Shown piece by piece: positions 16,655 through 25,285 of a DNA stretch of 41,168 nt (positions are counted from its first letter, which is position 1; each line of letters starts with the position of its first letter). The DNA is from Oceanobacillus sojae (GTDB lineage Bacteria > Bacillota > Bacilli > Bacillales > Amphibacillaceae), in contig NZ_BJYM01000013.1 of the NCBI RefSeq assembly GCF_007991515.1, forward strand, positions 1-41,168, read 5' to 3'. A program made the translations under genes and the position numbers. The notes under the pieces were generated by a model. The model was not told the origin of the DNA, searched no databases, and saw only the letters and a program-made list of their open reading frames with translations.

Positions 16655-18328
16655 TCACTCTTTTAATTTTCTCCATAATGTAGCACGATTAATTCCTAAT
16701 CGTTTCGCCGCTTTCGTTTGATTATTGTCCTCTTCTCGTAAAACTTGTGCAATAATTGCCGCTTCCATTTCTTTCAGAGTTCCGTTAATTGGAAAGATCT
16801 GAGGTAATTGATTTTGTTCTGATATGGCTTCGAGTGTTTTTTTATGAAGAATGTAGTCCTTTTCATTTAACGTAGCTTGTTTAATTAAATCTCTAAGGCT
16901 GTCTACATGATTTTGATAGGATAATCCTTTTAAATAGGTGAGAGCCTCCTCTGAAATTTTCATCGCAGTAGTCCCGTATTTTTGATGGTAGTCAGCTAAA
17001 AAGTAAATAACCAGCTCTTGTAAATCATCTATTCGTTCAACAAGCTTGGGAAGATGAATCTGATGGAGCTTTTCCTGTTCAACAGTCTCATGCGACCAGC
17101 TATGCTCCGAGGTAATAAACAGCTGTACATCATTCTGTTCACATAGATTTTTTATATCTCTTATCCACCCCAGCGTTTCCTGGTTAGGAATCACATTGTA
17201 CAAAATCAAACACTCTGGTTTTAAGAAAAATAAATCATTCGCTTTTTTCATATTACATAAAGCAGCGTCAATTTCCATTACTAAATCATTTGGTGCGATA
17301 TCTATATGAACCTGTGTCGCTAAAAACTTTTTTCCCGTGCCCTTTTCTCCCGTTATTAAAATTGGTTTATTCTTTTTATATAAAGCAATCATCGTTTTCA
17401 TATGTTTTTTTATTTGTTCAGATTGACTGGCAACAGGTTCCTTCTGAAGTTCTGATTTCAGTCTAATCCCCTGCTCTTGAAGCCTGTTTAGAGAGTATTT
17501 TTCTAAGAAGTACAGCTTAAATTGCTCTTTTCCCTGATAGCCTGTAATCCGTATCTGCTCCTCACCAAATGGATAATACTTCGTTAACTGATAGTTTTCT
17601 GATTGAATCGAGCTATGCAACACATACCAATCCTGCTGAGATAAAGGATTATCAGTAAAATCTTCAAAATGCTTATATACCATTTCATTATACTGGTTAA
17701 ATACAATGATATTGCGATGCTCTTTAACTAGTATATCTTCAAATAGGTTTTTAAAATGTGTTTGTTTTTGCAGCTGTTCTGCTAAAAAGGCAGCTTCTTC
17801 GATTGCCCGGATGATAGACTCTTTCCCTGATTGCAGCAGCATTCCTCTTAATCCAATCGCTTCAGAGGTCTTAACTGTAATGACATCTCCAAGAATATGG
17901 TAATACCCCTCTTCCTTTAAACGTAGTAATAAGGGAGCTACTTCTTCTGACCTGGTAACAGTAAAAACCTTTAATGGCAGGTTCAACAATTCAATAATAG
18001 AGCTGGCACCTGTTGTAATATTAGAAAAGCCGACCACAGCTGTTTTCTCATGAATTTGACTAGCTAATGTTAGAGAGCGTGTTAAGTCATAACCAGATAA
18101 GTGGATGTCTACAACAGGAAGCGTCATGTGCTCCTTTAATATTCTTGCCGTCCCTCCACGGCTGATAAATATATCGACATCTTCCTTTTCTTTTTGTGCT
18201 GCTACCTTTACACCCTCCTGTAAATCTCCAACAGAATAGGTAATTTTAATATTTGAAAACATTTGCTGACATTCTTCTATAATAGGAATCATTGCTTGAT
18301 AAGGGGCAATAATATGAAAATGTAACAT
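16655..18328 (-). CDS. PrpR-N domain transcriptional regulator with degenerate AAA+ domain
   Basis: A 557-residue regulator. Residues about 5-170 form a PrpR-N sensor domain (FISRGGTARILKEH, VVGFSNITTGASSI, ILGDVITVKTSEAIGL). A helical linker leads to an AAA+ region with Walker A GEKGTGKK (327-334). The C-terminus is a Fis-type HTH (about 524-556; QTKAAKRLGINRATLWRKL). True sigma-54 activators carry a GAFTGA loop and a Walker B acidic pair; here GAFTGA is absent, the inter-Walker stretch is shortened, and Walker B reads LILYNV. It therefore probably cannot remodel sigma-54 holoenzyme and acts as an ordinary repressor or activator. Its gene is next to kdgT-dtnK-pdxA2, which it likely controls. 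Confidence 0.85.
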   Translation of the reverse strand: MLHFHIIAPYQAMIPIIEECQQMFSNIKITYSVGDLQEGVKVAAQKEKEDVDIFISRGGTARILKEHMTLPVVDIHLSGYDLTRSLTLASQIHEKTAVVGFSNITTGASSIIELLNLPLKVFTVTRSEEVAPLLLRLKEEGYYHILGDVITVKTSEAIGLRGMLLQSGKESIIRAIEEAAFLAEQLQKQTHFKNLFEDILVKEHRNIIVFNQYNEMVYKHFEDFTDNPLSQQDWYVLHSSIQSENYQLTKYYPFGEEQIRITGYQGKEQFKLYFLEKYSLNRLQEQGIRLKSELQKEPVASQSEQIKKHMKTMIALYKKNKPILITGEKGTGKKFLATQVHIDIAPNDLVMEIDAALCNMKKANDLFFLKPECLILYNVIPNQETLGWIRDIKNLCEQNDVQLFITSEHSWSHETVEQEKLHQIHLPKLVERIDDLQELVIYFLADYHQKYGTTAMKISEEALTYLKGLSYQNHVDSLRDLIKQATLNEKDYILHKKTLEAISEQNQLPQIFPINGTLKEMEAAIIAQVLREEDNNQTKAAKRLGINRATLWRKLKE

Positions 18329-18341
18329 AATCTTCTCCCTT

Positions 18342-18357
18342 CATGAATCGATTCATG
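18342..18357. promoter_or_regulatory. Perfect 16-bp palindrome before the PrpR-N regulator start
   Basis: CATGAATCGATTCATG is a perfect inverted repeat just upstream of the Shine-Dalgarno sequence AAGGGAGAAG. Its position suits autoregulation. I know of no protein that recognises it. Confidence 0.45.
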
Positions 18358-18541
18358 TCATTATTGAATCATATTCCGCAGAAAAAAGGTAGTCGTATAG
18401 ATTGCTTTAATAACTATTTGAAGTAAGTATCTCTCAAAAAACTTTCACTCCTCTGTAATCTTAATCCTTTTAAACCGCTGCTTGATAATGGTATTTCTTC
18501 CGTATTTTAAAGCCCAATGGTTATACAATTTAGATACATTT

Positions 18542-19228
18542 TTATCCTAAAATATTTCTTATCCCGTCTACTTTGTCTCTATCGATATTTTCTTCAAAAG
18601 ACTGTTTCCTCCTGACTCCGCTGCCAAAATGATATTCATCTGCTTGGATTGTATTATGTAACGTTTGTATATTATCTACATTCAATCCACTTCCAGGCAA
18701 GATACCCGGCCCTTGTAATTTATGCTGTAATTGAACTAGCATACGCAGAGAATCCACTCCTGCCGCACAATTATCCTCACCGCCAGAGGTTAAGATTCTT
18801 TTAATATTTTTCCGATAAGCCGCTAAAGTCTGATAGGCCTCTGTCTGATCCCTAACCTCATCAAAAGCACGATGAAAAGTAACATTCAATTTAGGAAATT
18901 CCCTGAATAAATCATCCAGAAAAGCTGTATCTATCGTTTTATTTTCATTCAACGCTCCAATGACAATTCGATTATGTCTCATTTCGAATAGTAAAGAAAT
19001 ATCCTTCTTCATAACCTCTTTATCATCCTGATTATATATAAATCCATAATCATGAGGTCTGATCATTACCTGCACGGGGATTTGAACACTGTCAATGACA
19101 CTTTTGAAGGTTCCATAAGTTGGCGTTAAGCCGCCTAATTCGATTGCTGAAACCAATTCTAATCTTGTAACTCCTAATTTTTCAGCATCCTTTGCATCTT
19201 TTGCATTTTGTACAATACATTCAATCAT
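18542..19228 (-). CDS. cutC: CutC-family TIM-barrel protein
   Basis: A 228-residue cytosolic CutC homologue. The start at 19228 (MIECIVQNAKDAKDAEKLG) has AGGAGG at 9 nt; the open frame continues 19 codons upstream without support. Conserved blocks are ELVSAIELGGLTPTYG, VMIRPHDYGFIYN, TFHRAFDE, ILTSGGEDNCAAG, GSGLNVDN and FGSGVR. The family is named for copper tolerance, but its reaction is unsettled and several members sit among sugar and amide catabolism genes, as here. It is the last gene of a three-gene operon after an asparaginase and a DinB-like gene. Confidence 0.88.
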   Translation of the reverse strand: MIECIVQNAKDAKDAEKLGVTRLELVSAIELGGLTPTYGTFKSVIDSVQIPVQVMIRPHDYGFIYNQDDKEVMKKDISLLFEMRHNRIVIGALNENKTIDTAFLDDLFREFPKLNVTFHRAFDEVRDQTEAYQTLAAYRKNIKRILTSGGEDNCAAGVDSLRMLVQLQHKLQGPGILPGSGLNVDNIQTLHNTIQADEYHFGSGVRRKQSFEENIDRDKVDGIRNILG

Positions 19229-19292
19229 TCCAAAGTTCCTCCTGTTGAACAACGAATTCATAAAGCAGTTTTGTTTTGCTTTCACGTTAACC

Positions 19293-20291
19293 CTATAAGA
19301 TAATTTTTGTTTCTCCTACTACCTCCCCAGCATCACTCAATATCTTTGTAGAACGCAGCTTATATAGATTATCAATTGTTTGCTTATTTTTATAATTTAT
19401 TTTCTTTAAAATTTCAGCAACAACTAATGGCCATAGCAATTCGGTTCCACTTTGAACCTTTAAAGCAATACTGATTTTTTCTTCTTTCAGAGCAAGACAA
19501 TATACTCCCTGCGCTCCGCCCTTTGCAATAATATTCTCATCCTCCAGCAATACCGTACATATAAAATCATGAGAGGCAATAATCTCTGGATAAGCCTGCA
19601 TTGTATCAGAAATTCTCTTCAGTACCTTCTCTTTTTTCTTATCATTAATCATTTCCGGCTTCACAAACTTAAGATAAGATAGAGCCATGTTTCTTAATGG
19701 AATGCCGTACACCGGCACTCCACAACCATCTTTTCCTGCATTCATTTTTTCTTTGGGGTATTCACTTAAAACCTCTATTTCCTCTCTAATTCGTTCTTGA
19801 ATTGGGTGATTAAACTCTCCATAGTCTGCGATGCTATATCCCAGTTCTCTTGAATAAGCCAGGAATCCAAGATGTTTACCCGCACAATTATGCAGCAATT
19901 TCCGTTTTTCATGCCCTTTACAAATATAATCAATTTTTGGAGATTCATTTAAAGGATAACTCTCATTGCATATAAGTGATTCTTCACTTAAATCTAATTT
20001 TTCTATTAAAGATTTCAAACTTTTCTGATGATAGCTTTCTCCTCGCTGAGAGGCGCAAAACAATGCCATTTCATCAGTCGCAAGGTTATATTTTCTTTCA
20101 ATACCTGTGTCAAATACAGGTATTGCCTGGATCGGCTTCATGGCAGATCGGTAAAAGACAGGTGTATGCTCCACATCTCCCTTTGAATAAATCACTTCTT
20201 TCTGTTCATTTAGCACGCATATTATTCCATTATGCTCATTTTCTAAACTTCCGCCACGGTATTCTTCTGCAATAATCGTACTTTTACTCAT
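19293..20291 (-). CDS. Asparaginase, Rhizobium etli AV-like zinc class (Asparaginase_II family)
   Basis: A 332-residue amidohydrolase unrelated to the AnsA/AnsB type. Key features of the R. etli inducible enzyme are visible and nearly co-linear: the S-x-x-K pair in RSAMKPIQAIP (Ser49, Lys52) and the metal site Cys136, Lys139 (NCAGKHLGFL) and Cys190 (GKDGCGVPVYG). Family members hydrolyse L-asparagine to aspartate and ammonia in the cytosol; no signal peptide is present here. The start follows AAGGAGGAG. The DinB-like gene ends on its first base, and cutC follows after 64 nt. Asparagine itself or a related amide could be the substrate. Confidence 0.88.
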   Translation of the reverse strand: MSKSTIIAEEYRGGSLENEHNGIICVLNEQKEVIYSKGDVEHTPVFYRSAMKPIQAIPVFDTGIERKYNLATDEMALFCASQRGESYHQKSLKSLIEKLDLSEESLICNESYPLNESPKIDYICKGHEKRKLLHNCAGKHLGFLAYSRELGYSIADYGEFNHPIQERIREEIEVLSEYPKEKMNAGKDGCGVPVYGIPLRNMALSYLKFVKPEMINDKKKEKVLKRISDTMQAYPEIIASHDFICTVLLEDENIIAKGGAQGVYCLALKEEKISIALKVQSGTELLWPLVVAEILKKINYKNKQTIDNLYKLRSTKILSDAGEVVGETKIIL

Positions 20292-20842
20292 TAAAAAGAC
20301 TCCTCCTTATTCTTCTCTCTATACTGACGCTCCCTTTCTGTCACTACCGTATAATGGTGCTCCTCATGAATCCTTAAAAGTTTCACCACCTGTACAACAT
20401 TCGGATATTTAGGTACAGGGTCCGGATACCTTATCCAGTAGCATTGTTCTTTCGTAAGAGGCTCTACACAGAATTTCATCTTTTCTGTCTCCTCCTCCAG
20501 TAAATCCCTTAGCTCCTCAAGCGTATATTCCCGCTTCATCTTCGGTTTTAAAATAAAGGGAGCCTTCATTGTCTTTCCACGATATATATTCTCCATATTA
20601 TCTATATACCGTTTTATTTCGGGCCGGCGAAGCTGCATATAAAAACAAGCTATAGGCAAATAACAGGCTGACGTAATTCGGGTAAGCTTCAATAATAAAT
20701 AACAGTGGTAGATTGACTCTGCAACACTCCATTTATCAGGTACTGATCTTGTATGAATCGCTGATTTGAAAATAGCTGTATTAAAATATTTATCTCTCAT
20801 TATCTGGATTTCTTCAAAAAGAGGGGAAATACCTTTGTACAT
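20291..20842 (-). CDS. DinB-like four-helix metalloprotein
   Basis: A 183-residue protein of the DinB/YfiT-like superfamily. Histidines suited to its metal triad are seen at SIYHCYLL and in RIHEEHHYTVV near the C-terminus, and the opening helix plus PDKWSVAESI is typical. Such proteins are thiol-dependent transferases (for example with bacillithiol) or have unknown activity. The start at 20842 gives AGGTGAT proper spacing; an ATG three codons earlier directly abuts AGGTG. First gene of the operon with asparaginase and cutC, overlapping the next gene by one base. Why it is in this operon is not clear. Confidence 0.75.
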   Translation of the reverse strand: MYKGISPLFEEIQIMRDKYFNTAIFKSAIHTRSVPDKWSVAESIYHCYLLLKLTRITSACYLPIACFYMQLRRPEIKRYIDNMENIYRGKTMKAPFILKPKMKREYTLEELRDLLEEETEKMKFCVEPLTKEQCYWIRYPDPVPKYPNVVQVVKLLRIHEEHHYTVVTERERQYREKNKEESF

Positions 20843-20953
20843 TATGATCACCTGGCCAGAATTATTTTTGTTCAGAAAACTGTTTCTTCTACTCTATCAC
20901 AGAGAAGGAGCGGGAAGCTTCTTTTTCTGTTTAATGTTTACTAAATAAATCTA

Positions 20954-21005
20954 TAAAAAAAGAAGGCTTTCTGCATCGTAACTCACTTGATACAGGAAAC
21001 CTTCT
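20954..21005 (-). terminator. Terminator of the amidohydrolase-dgaE-dgaF-kdgK operon
   Basis: Minus strand AGAAGGTTTCCTGTATC pairs with GATGCAGAAAGCCTTCT (17 positions, one mismatch), followed by seven T. About 90 nt after kdgK. Confidence 0.9.
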
Positions 21006-21094
21006 GACATTTTCCGTTGTTTGATATAAGATTATTCAATATCTATTTAATCCAGAGACATAGCAGGGCTTATTTTAACATCTGGCCTCTACAA

Positions 21095-22108
21095 TTAACG
21101 CTTTACATCCTCCTTAGCTCCTGAAACAGCAGCTAAAATCTCCGCCTCCGTTGACATTGGCGTATCTCCTGAAACCGTACACGCCAGCATACCTGCTGCA
21201 GCTGCAAATTCAACAGTTTTATCAGGTTCATAACCTGATAATTCACCATGCAGAATTCCGCTTGTATACGCATCACCCGCACCAATACGATCATATACAG
21301 AAAAGGTAATCCTTTTGGAAAATACAAAGCTATCTTTTTTATACATATAGCCTTCTAAAGAATGCGCGTTACCCTCATTAATATTTCGATGTGTACCCGC
21401 AATCGTTTGAATGTTGTACTTCTCAGCAACCTGAGGGATTAACTCCTGAAGCTGTTCTTTTCTTTCCAGCTTCTCTGTTTCCATCCCCAATATATACATG
21501 GCATCTTTTTCATTCATCATTACGATATCAGCCAATGAAAACATATCCTCATAATGCGGCTTTGCTTTCTCGTAGTCTCCATCCCATAAAGAAGGGCGGT
21601 AATTACAATCAAAGCAGACTATTCCACCGTTCTCCTTTACCTTTTCAGCAATGGCTTTCATATTTGCACGAACTTTATCTGTCATTGCAAGGCTGATTCC
21701 GCAAAAATGAATAACATCCGTTGTTGCTGCAATCGATGCCAGATCATAATCGGAAATATCGGCCGTATTAAATGTACTTTCTAAGCGATTTGTATATGTG
21801 ACTCGGCTCGCACGCTGCCCAAAACCATTTTCTAAAAAATACATCCCGATATATTTACCGTCCCTTACAATAAAATTGCGTTCTATTCCCAAGCGCTGCA
21901 GGAAGGACATTGCTGCATCCCCCAGCGGATTGTCCGGCAATTTTGTAATCAGATAACCGTTGTGCCCAAGTTTTGTCATGGCCGAAGCAACATTTACCCC
22001 TGTGCCCGAAAAGGAATACTGTAAATTGCTTGCCTGAGTGAGTAATTCATATCCAGGCACCTGCAATCGCATCATTACTTCTCCAAACGCAACAATATTC
22101 TTAGGCAT
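21095..22108 (-). CDS. kdgK: 2-keto-3-deoxygluconate kinase (PfkB family)
   Basis: A 337-residue ribokinase-type sugar kinase. The ATG at 22108 (MPKNIVAFGEVMMRLQ) overlaps the dgaF stop by 8 nt and gives the normal KdgK N-terminus; the open frame runs 32 codons further inside dgaF and is rejected. Motifs: SFSGTGVNVASAMTKLG (substrate region), CFDCNYRPSLW typical of KDG kinases, and the catalytic GAGDAYTSG at 276-284 (Asp279). It would phosphorylate 2-keto-3-deoxygluconate to KDPG for the aldolase encoded immediately upstream. Its presence implies that the pathway intermediate arises unphosphorylated. Confidence 0.9.
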   Translation of the reverse strand: MPKNIVAFGEVMMRLQVPGYELLTQASNLQYSFSGTGVNVASAMTKLGHNGYLITKLPDNPLGDAAMSFLQRLGIERNFIVRDGKYIGMYFLENGFGQRASRVTYTNRLESTFNTADISDYDLASIAATTDVIHFCGISLAMTDKVRANMKAIAEKVKENGGIVCFDCNYRPSLWDGDYEKAKPHYEDMFSLADIVMMNEKDAMYILGMETEKLERKEQLQELIPQVAEKYNIQTIAGTHRNINEGNAHSLEGYMYKKDSFVFSKRITFSVYDRIGAGDAYTSGILHGELSGYEPDKTVEFAAAAGMLACTVSGDTPMSTEAEILAAVSGAKEDVKR

Positions 22109-22853
22109 ATTTATCAACCAGATCTTTACTGATAGTGAGAAGCTTTTTAACATCTTCCTCATTGGTTTTTCCAGTCTGCTTGTTAATAATCGAAGAATAC
22201 ACATGAGGAATCACTTTTGGCACTTTTGCTTCTAATGCTATTTCTAAGATAGTCGCGAAATTGTCCAAATCAATACCGCCTGTTGGTTCTAATGCAAAGC
22301 CTTCCTCCCCACAGGCTTTGGCAACTGCACGAAATTCTTTTTCTGTTTGTAACCCTTTCATCGGAAAATATTTCAATGCGTTTCCTCCCATATCACGAAC
22401 AAGTGCAATGGCAGCCTTAACGGGAACAATAGCCATCTCACCCGCTTCTGCGCTAATTGGACCAGTAGAAATATTAACATATCCCACTTTACCGGCAGGC
22501 GATACAAGTGCGTTAATCCAGCTATCTTTTTCTCTCAGATTAGCCCGTGTTGCTCCCACAGCAGGAAAAACCTGATTAATATGAGATCCAGGATAATACT
22601 TTGCGATTTCTGCAACAACTGCTGCCTGTCTGTTATCACCTGCACCTAACCCTATGGAAACAGCTTCTTCAATTGCCTCTCCATATTTCTTCATAGCTGT
22701 GACAGCTGTATCAACCGTCGGGTAGTCCTTGGAAAGTACACCTACCAGTACATGACCCTCCGCTGCATCAAAAACTTCCTTTGCATTTTCAATACTATTG
22801 GCTAACACATTTAACGCGATTCTATTTTTATAAAAACGCTGATCCATATTCAT
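22101..22853 (-). CDS. dgaF: KDGP aldolase, DgaF family
   Basis: A 250-residue aldolase of the family first seen as EF_0839 and characterised as DgaF in Salmonella glucosaminate use. It splits 2-keto-3-deoxy-6-phosphogluconate into pyruvate and glyceraldehyde-3-phosphate. It is unrelated in sequence to Eda. Conserved segments include RIALNVLANSIENAKEV, GLGAGDNRQAAVVA, NISTGPISAEAGEM, NALKYFPMKGL (Schiff-base lysine region) and ALEPTGGIDLDNF. The start shares one base with the dgaE stop (TAATG) and has GGAGG at 9 nt. It overlaps kdgK downstream. Confidence 0.9.
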   Translation of the reverse strand: MNMDQRFYKNRIALNVLANSIENAKEVFDAAEGHVLVGVLSKDYPTVDTAVTAMKKYGEAIEEAVSIGLGAGDNRQAAVVAEIAKYYPGSHINQVFPAVGATRANLREKDSWINALVSPAGKVGYVNISTGPISAEAGEMAIVPVKAAIALVRDMGGNALKYFPMKGLQTEKEFRAVAKACGEEGFALEPTGGIDLDNFATILEIALEAKVPKVIPHVYSSIINKQTGKTNEEDVKKLLTISKDLVDKYA

Positions 22854-23959
22854 TATCTATTTCCTCCTAAAATGGATTTTAATTCTGATTCAATAATATG
22901 AATGTCGTCACCCTGTAATGGGCGAGGATCAATATCAAAGAAACCCTGGCGGATTCCGTAATCACGTGTATAAATTGCTATTTCACCATTGCGGAGTTTG
23001 TCATTTACCTCTTTGGCAGTTATCCCTGCTGCTTCAGAATCAATTTGAATCCGGGCTCTGAAAATAGCACGCCCTGCTTCATCCTGCACAACGGTTACAG
23101 TTACTCCTTGGAATACATTTAGTGATTCCAACACTTCTAAGCTTCTCTTTTCAGCTTCACTATGATCTGTTTTCACAAAATACTCATCCAATGCCTGCAG
23201 CAGGCCAAATGTATTTTCCTTTCCTACCTTCATGCTTCTTCCAATATAGTGCAGCTGTGTTTTTACCCACTCCACATAATCTTTCTTTCCAGCTACTATT
23301 CCAGATGTTGGCCCTTCAATGGCCTTCGCTCCACTATAGATGACTAAATCGGAAACCCTTACATATTTTTTCAAATCCTCTTCCGCCGCTGCATCAACAA
23401 TTAACGGAACATTTTTTGCCTGCGCGACTTCCCAGGCCTCTTCCACAGAAATCATATTTTTTTGGACAGCGTGATGGGATTTTACAAATAAAATTGCTGC
23501 GGTATTTTCATTAATAGCATCTGCTATATGCTCTTTTCTTCCTTCATTGGCATAGCCTGTTTCCACAAGCTTTCCTCCGCCAAGAGCAACCATTGTTTCT
23601 ACTGGAGCGCCATATTGCACATTATGGCCTTTCAGCATCACAATCTCATTTTTGGAGATGCCTTCCTGATGCAGTTTTTCACTTTTTCTCCGGTTTCCTC
23701 CTGTTACAACCGCTGCAACAGAAAGTGCGATACCACTCGAAGCAGAATTGACGACTACAGCAGCTTCTGATTGAAGCAATCCGGCAATATGTTCTCCTGC
23801 TTTATCTACCAGATCTGAGATTTCCACATAATTCTGTCCGCCGTATTTCATCGCTTCCATAACGGTATTTGTTGGAGCGGAAACCCCTAAAATACTCATT
23901 CTTCCACTTGCATTAATAACCCGCTTCAACCCATACTTAGCATTCATTGTATTCGCCAT
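22853..23959 (-). CDS. dgaE: DgaE-family PLP-dependent ammonia lyase (SelA-like fold)
   Basis: A 368-residue aminotransferase-fold protein of the DgaE/EF_0838 group, resembling selenocysteine synthase. DgaE in Salmonella removes ammonia from glucosaminate-6-phosphate to give KDGP. The PLP lysine is in IYSGAKAIEGPTSG (Lys212) and the pyridine-binding aspartate in PLIVDAAAEED (Asp189). NSASSGIALSVAAVVTGG forms the phosphate-binding turn. The ATG at 23959 with AAAAGGAG upstream is preferred to an in-frame TTG two codons earlier. It overlaps the amidohydrolase gene by 23 nt. With KdgK in the same operon, a non-phosphorylated substrate seems more likely here. Confidence 0.88.
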   Translation of the reverse strand: MANTMNAKYGLKRVINASGRMSILGVSAPTNTVMEAMKYGGQNYVEISDLVDKAGEHIAGLLQSEAAVVVNSASSGIALSVAAVVTGGNRRKSEKLHQEGISKNEIVMLKGHNVQYGAPVETMVALGGGKLVETGYANEGRKEHIADAINENTAAILFVKSHHAVQKNMISVEEAWEVAQAKNVPLIVDAAAEEDLKKYVRVSDLVIYSGAKAIEGPTSGIVAGKKDYVEWVKTQLHYIGRSMKVGKENTFGLLQALDEYFVKTDHSEAEKRSLEVLESLNVFQGVTVTVVQDEAGRAIFRARIQIDSEAAGITAKEVNDKLRNGEIAIYTRDYGIRQGFFDIDPRPLQGDDIHIIESELKSILGGNR

Positions 23960-25040
23960 TAACAACCACTCCTTTTACTTCAATTCTCTGATCAGCCTTC
24001 CGCTTCTCGCCGTCTGAGTCAATTAAATCTATTGTCTCATCTTCCACAGAAAATAGGGTAAGATTTGCAATATCTCCTTTCGCAATTCGTCCAAGTTCTG
24101 GTTTATTTAACCACGCAGCAGCGTCAGCTGTTACAGCAGAAATAACTTCCTTCAGGGAATAACCTAAACATAAAAATTTATTTAAAACATTTGCCATATT
24201 GTACACCGGTCCATGCAGCCGGTTTTTCCGGTAAATATCTGTGCTGATGGTATTAAAATGGATGCCATACTTCTTGGCTTGCTCAGCTGTCTTAAAAGAA
24301 AAGCTTGCATTACCATGACCAACATCTAAATGGATACCGCGCTCCATTGCTTTTAAAAACTTAGGAAGCGGTTTTCCCTGATTATCAAATAAATTATTCG
24401 CCTTTCCGTTCAAAAAGTGTGTAATCACATCATTTTTCTCCAATAAATCCAATACATCATTAATATCTGGAGGCCCGGATCCAATATGAACCATTAACGG
24501 TAATCCCGTCTCTCTGGAAAACGCACGTGCCATTTTTAAAGGCTCTATATCGTTCGCTCCTACTACACTATTGCTGATTCTCGCTTTTAAACCAACGATA
24601 AAGTCTCTATTCTCCCTGACAGCACGCTTTACTTCCTCTTTATTCAACAAAGACAAGTCCGATAATTCATCCACTCTCTTTAATCCGATTCGTGAGATAT
24701 TCAGGAAAGCGAATACATTTGTCTTAGAATTCCGGGAATTTTCAACCAGGTCATGAATCCGATCAGCCCCCGTGCTTCCCGCATCTACAATTGTCGTTAC
24801 CCCTGTTTTAAAACCAATCTCATCGATATCATCTCCATATGGATCGAACTCTGGAAAGGCATGTACATGCATATCAATCCAGCCGCTGGAAGCATACACT
24901 TTATTTTGATAATCAATTATTCTCTCACCAATTGCTGTTCCTGGTGAAGCAATGTCCACAATTCTCCTATTCTTTATCACAATATCCGCAGAAGTACTCC
25001 CCAGCATTTTTATATTCTGCAAAACTACATTGTTTGCCAT
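23937..25040 (-). CDS. Amidohydrolase/deacetylase of the EF_0837/AHA_3915 group
   Basis: A 367-residue metal-dependent hydrolase. The H-x-H motif is in WIDMHVHAFPEFDPYG. A probable carboxylated metal-bridging lysine is in VGLKARISNSVVG; later ligands are in LMVHIGSGPPD and VITHFLNG, and the catalytic Asp in TISTDIYRKNR. Relatives regularly precede dgaE/dgaF-type genes (EF_0837-0838-0839 order in Enterococcus), as here. They are thought to hydrolyse N-acylated amino acids or amino-sugar acids; release of the free amine for DgaE is the likely job. The start at 25040 uses AAGGA at 8 nt; the double ATG three codons earlier is too close to it. Confidence 0.85.
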   Translation of the reverse strand: MANNVVLQNIKMLGSTSADIVIKNRRIVDIASPGTAIGERIIDYQNKVYASSGWIDMHVHAFPEFDPYGDDIDEIGFKTGVTTIVDAGSTGADRIHDLVENSRNSKTNVFAFLNISRIGLKRVDELSDLSLLNKEEVKRAVRENRDFIVGLKARISNSVVGANDIEPLKMARAFSRETGLPLMVHIGSGPPDINDVLDLLEKNDVITHFLNGKANNLFDNQGKPLPKFLKAMERGIHLDVGHGNASFSFKTAEQAKKYGIHFNTISTDIYRKNRLHGPVYNMANVLNKFLCLGYSLKEVISAVTADAAAWLNKPELGRIAKGDIANLTLFSVEDETIDLIDSDGEKRKADQRIEVKGVVVNGEYNEC

Positions 25041-25145
25041 TCCCATCATCCTTTTTGGTCAGCTCTAGTCATTAAAGTAATAGCTTTAAATATAACAGTA
25101 TAAAAGTTCCATCACGCTCATACTTTTTTTAATCCTATATGAAAT

Positions 25146-25174
25146 AGATTAACATTAATTTTTCGCGCAGTCAA
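25146..25174 (-). promoter_or_regulatory. Candidate promoter of the dga-like operon
   Basis: -35 TTGACT (25174-25169), 17-nt spacer, -10 TAATCT (25151-25146) on the minus strand, about 105 nt before the amidohydrolase. The palindrome ATAACGTTAT lies just upstream (about 25177-25186). No regulator gene adjoins this operon. Confidence 0.5.
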
Positions 25175-25255
25175 AATAACGTTATAATGTTTAAAGTTGA
25201 TAGAACAATAAACTATATAAATTGATATGGATGGATTCACAGAATCTTTTCTTCA

Positions 25256-25282
25256 TAAAAAAACTGCATCTAATGATACAGT
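25256..25282 (-). terminator. Terminator at the end of the Tad/signalling locus
   Basis: ACTGTATC/GATGCAGT (8 bp, loop ATTA) followed by TTTTTTT on the minus strand, immediately after the EssB-like gene. Confidence 0.8.
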
Positions 25283-25285
25283 CCA

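Noticed and set aside
20897..20930. Plus-strand hairpin AGAAGGAGC/GCTTCTTTTT with a T run
   Set aside because: There is no plus-strand gene before it; likely chance in the leader of the DinB-like gene.
22109..22204. 32-codon N-terminal extension of kdgK
   Set aside because: It is out-of-frame dgaF sequence; the kinase family starts at MPKNIVAFGE.
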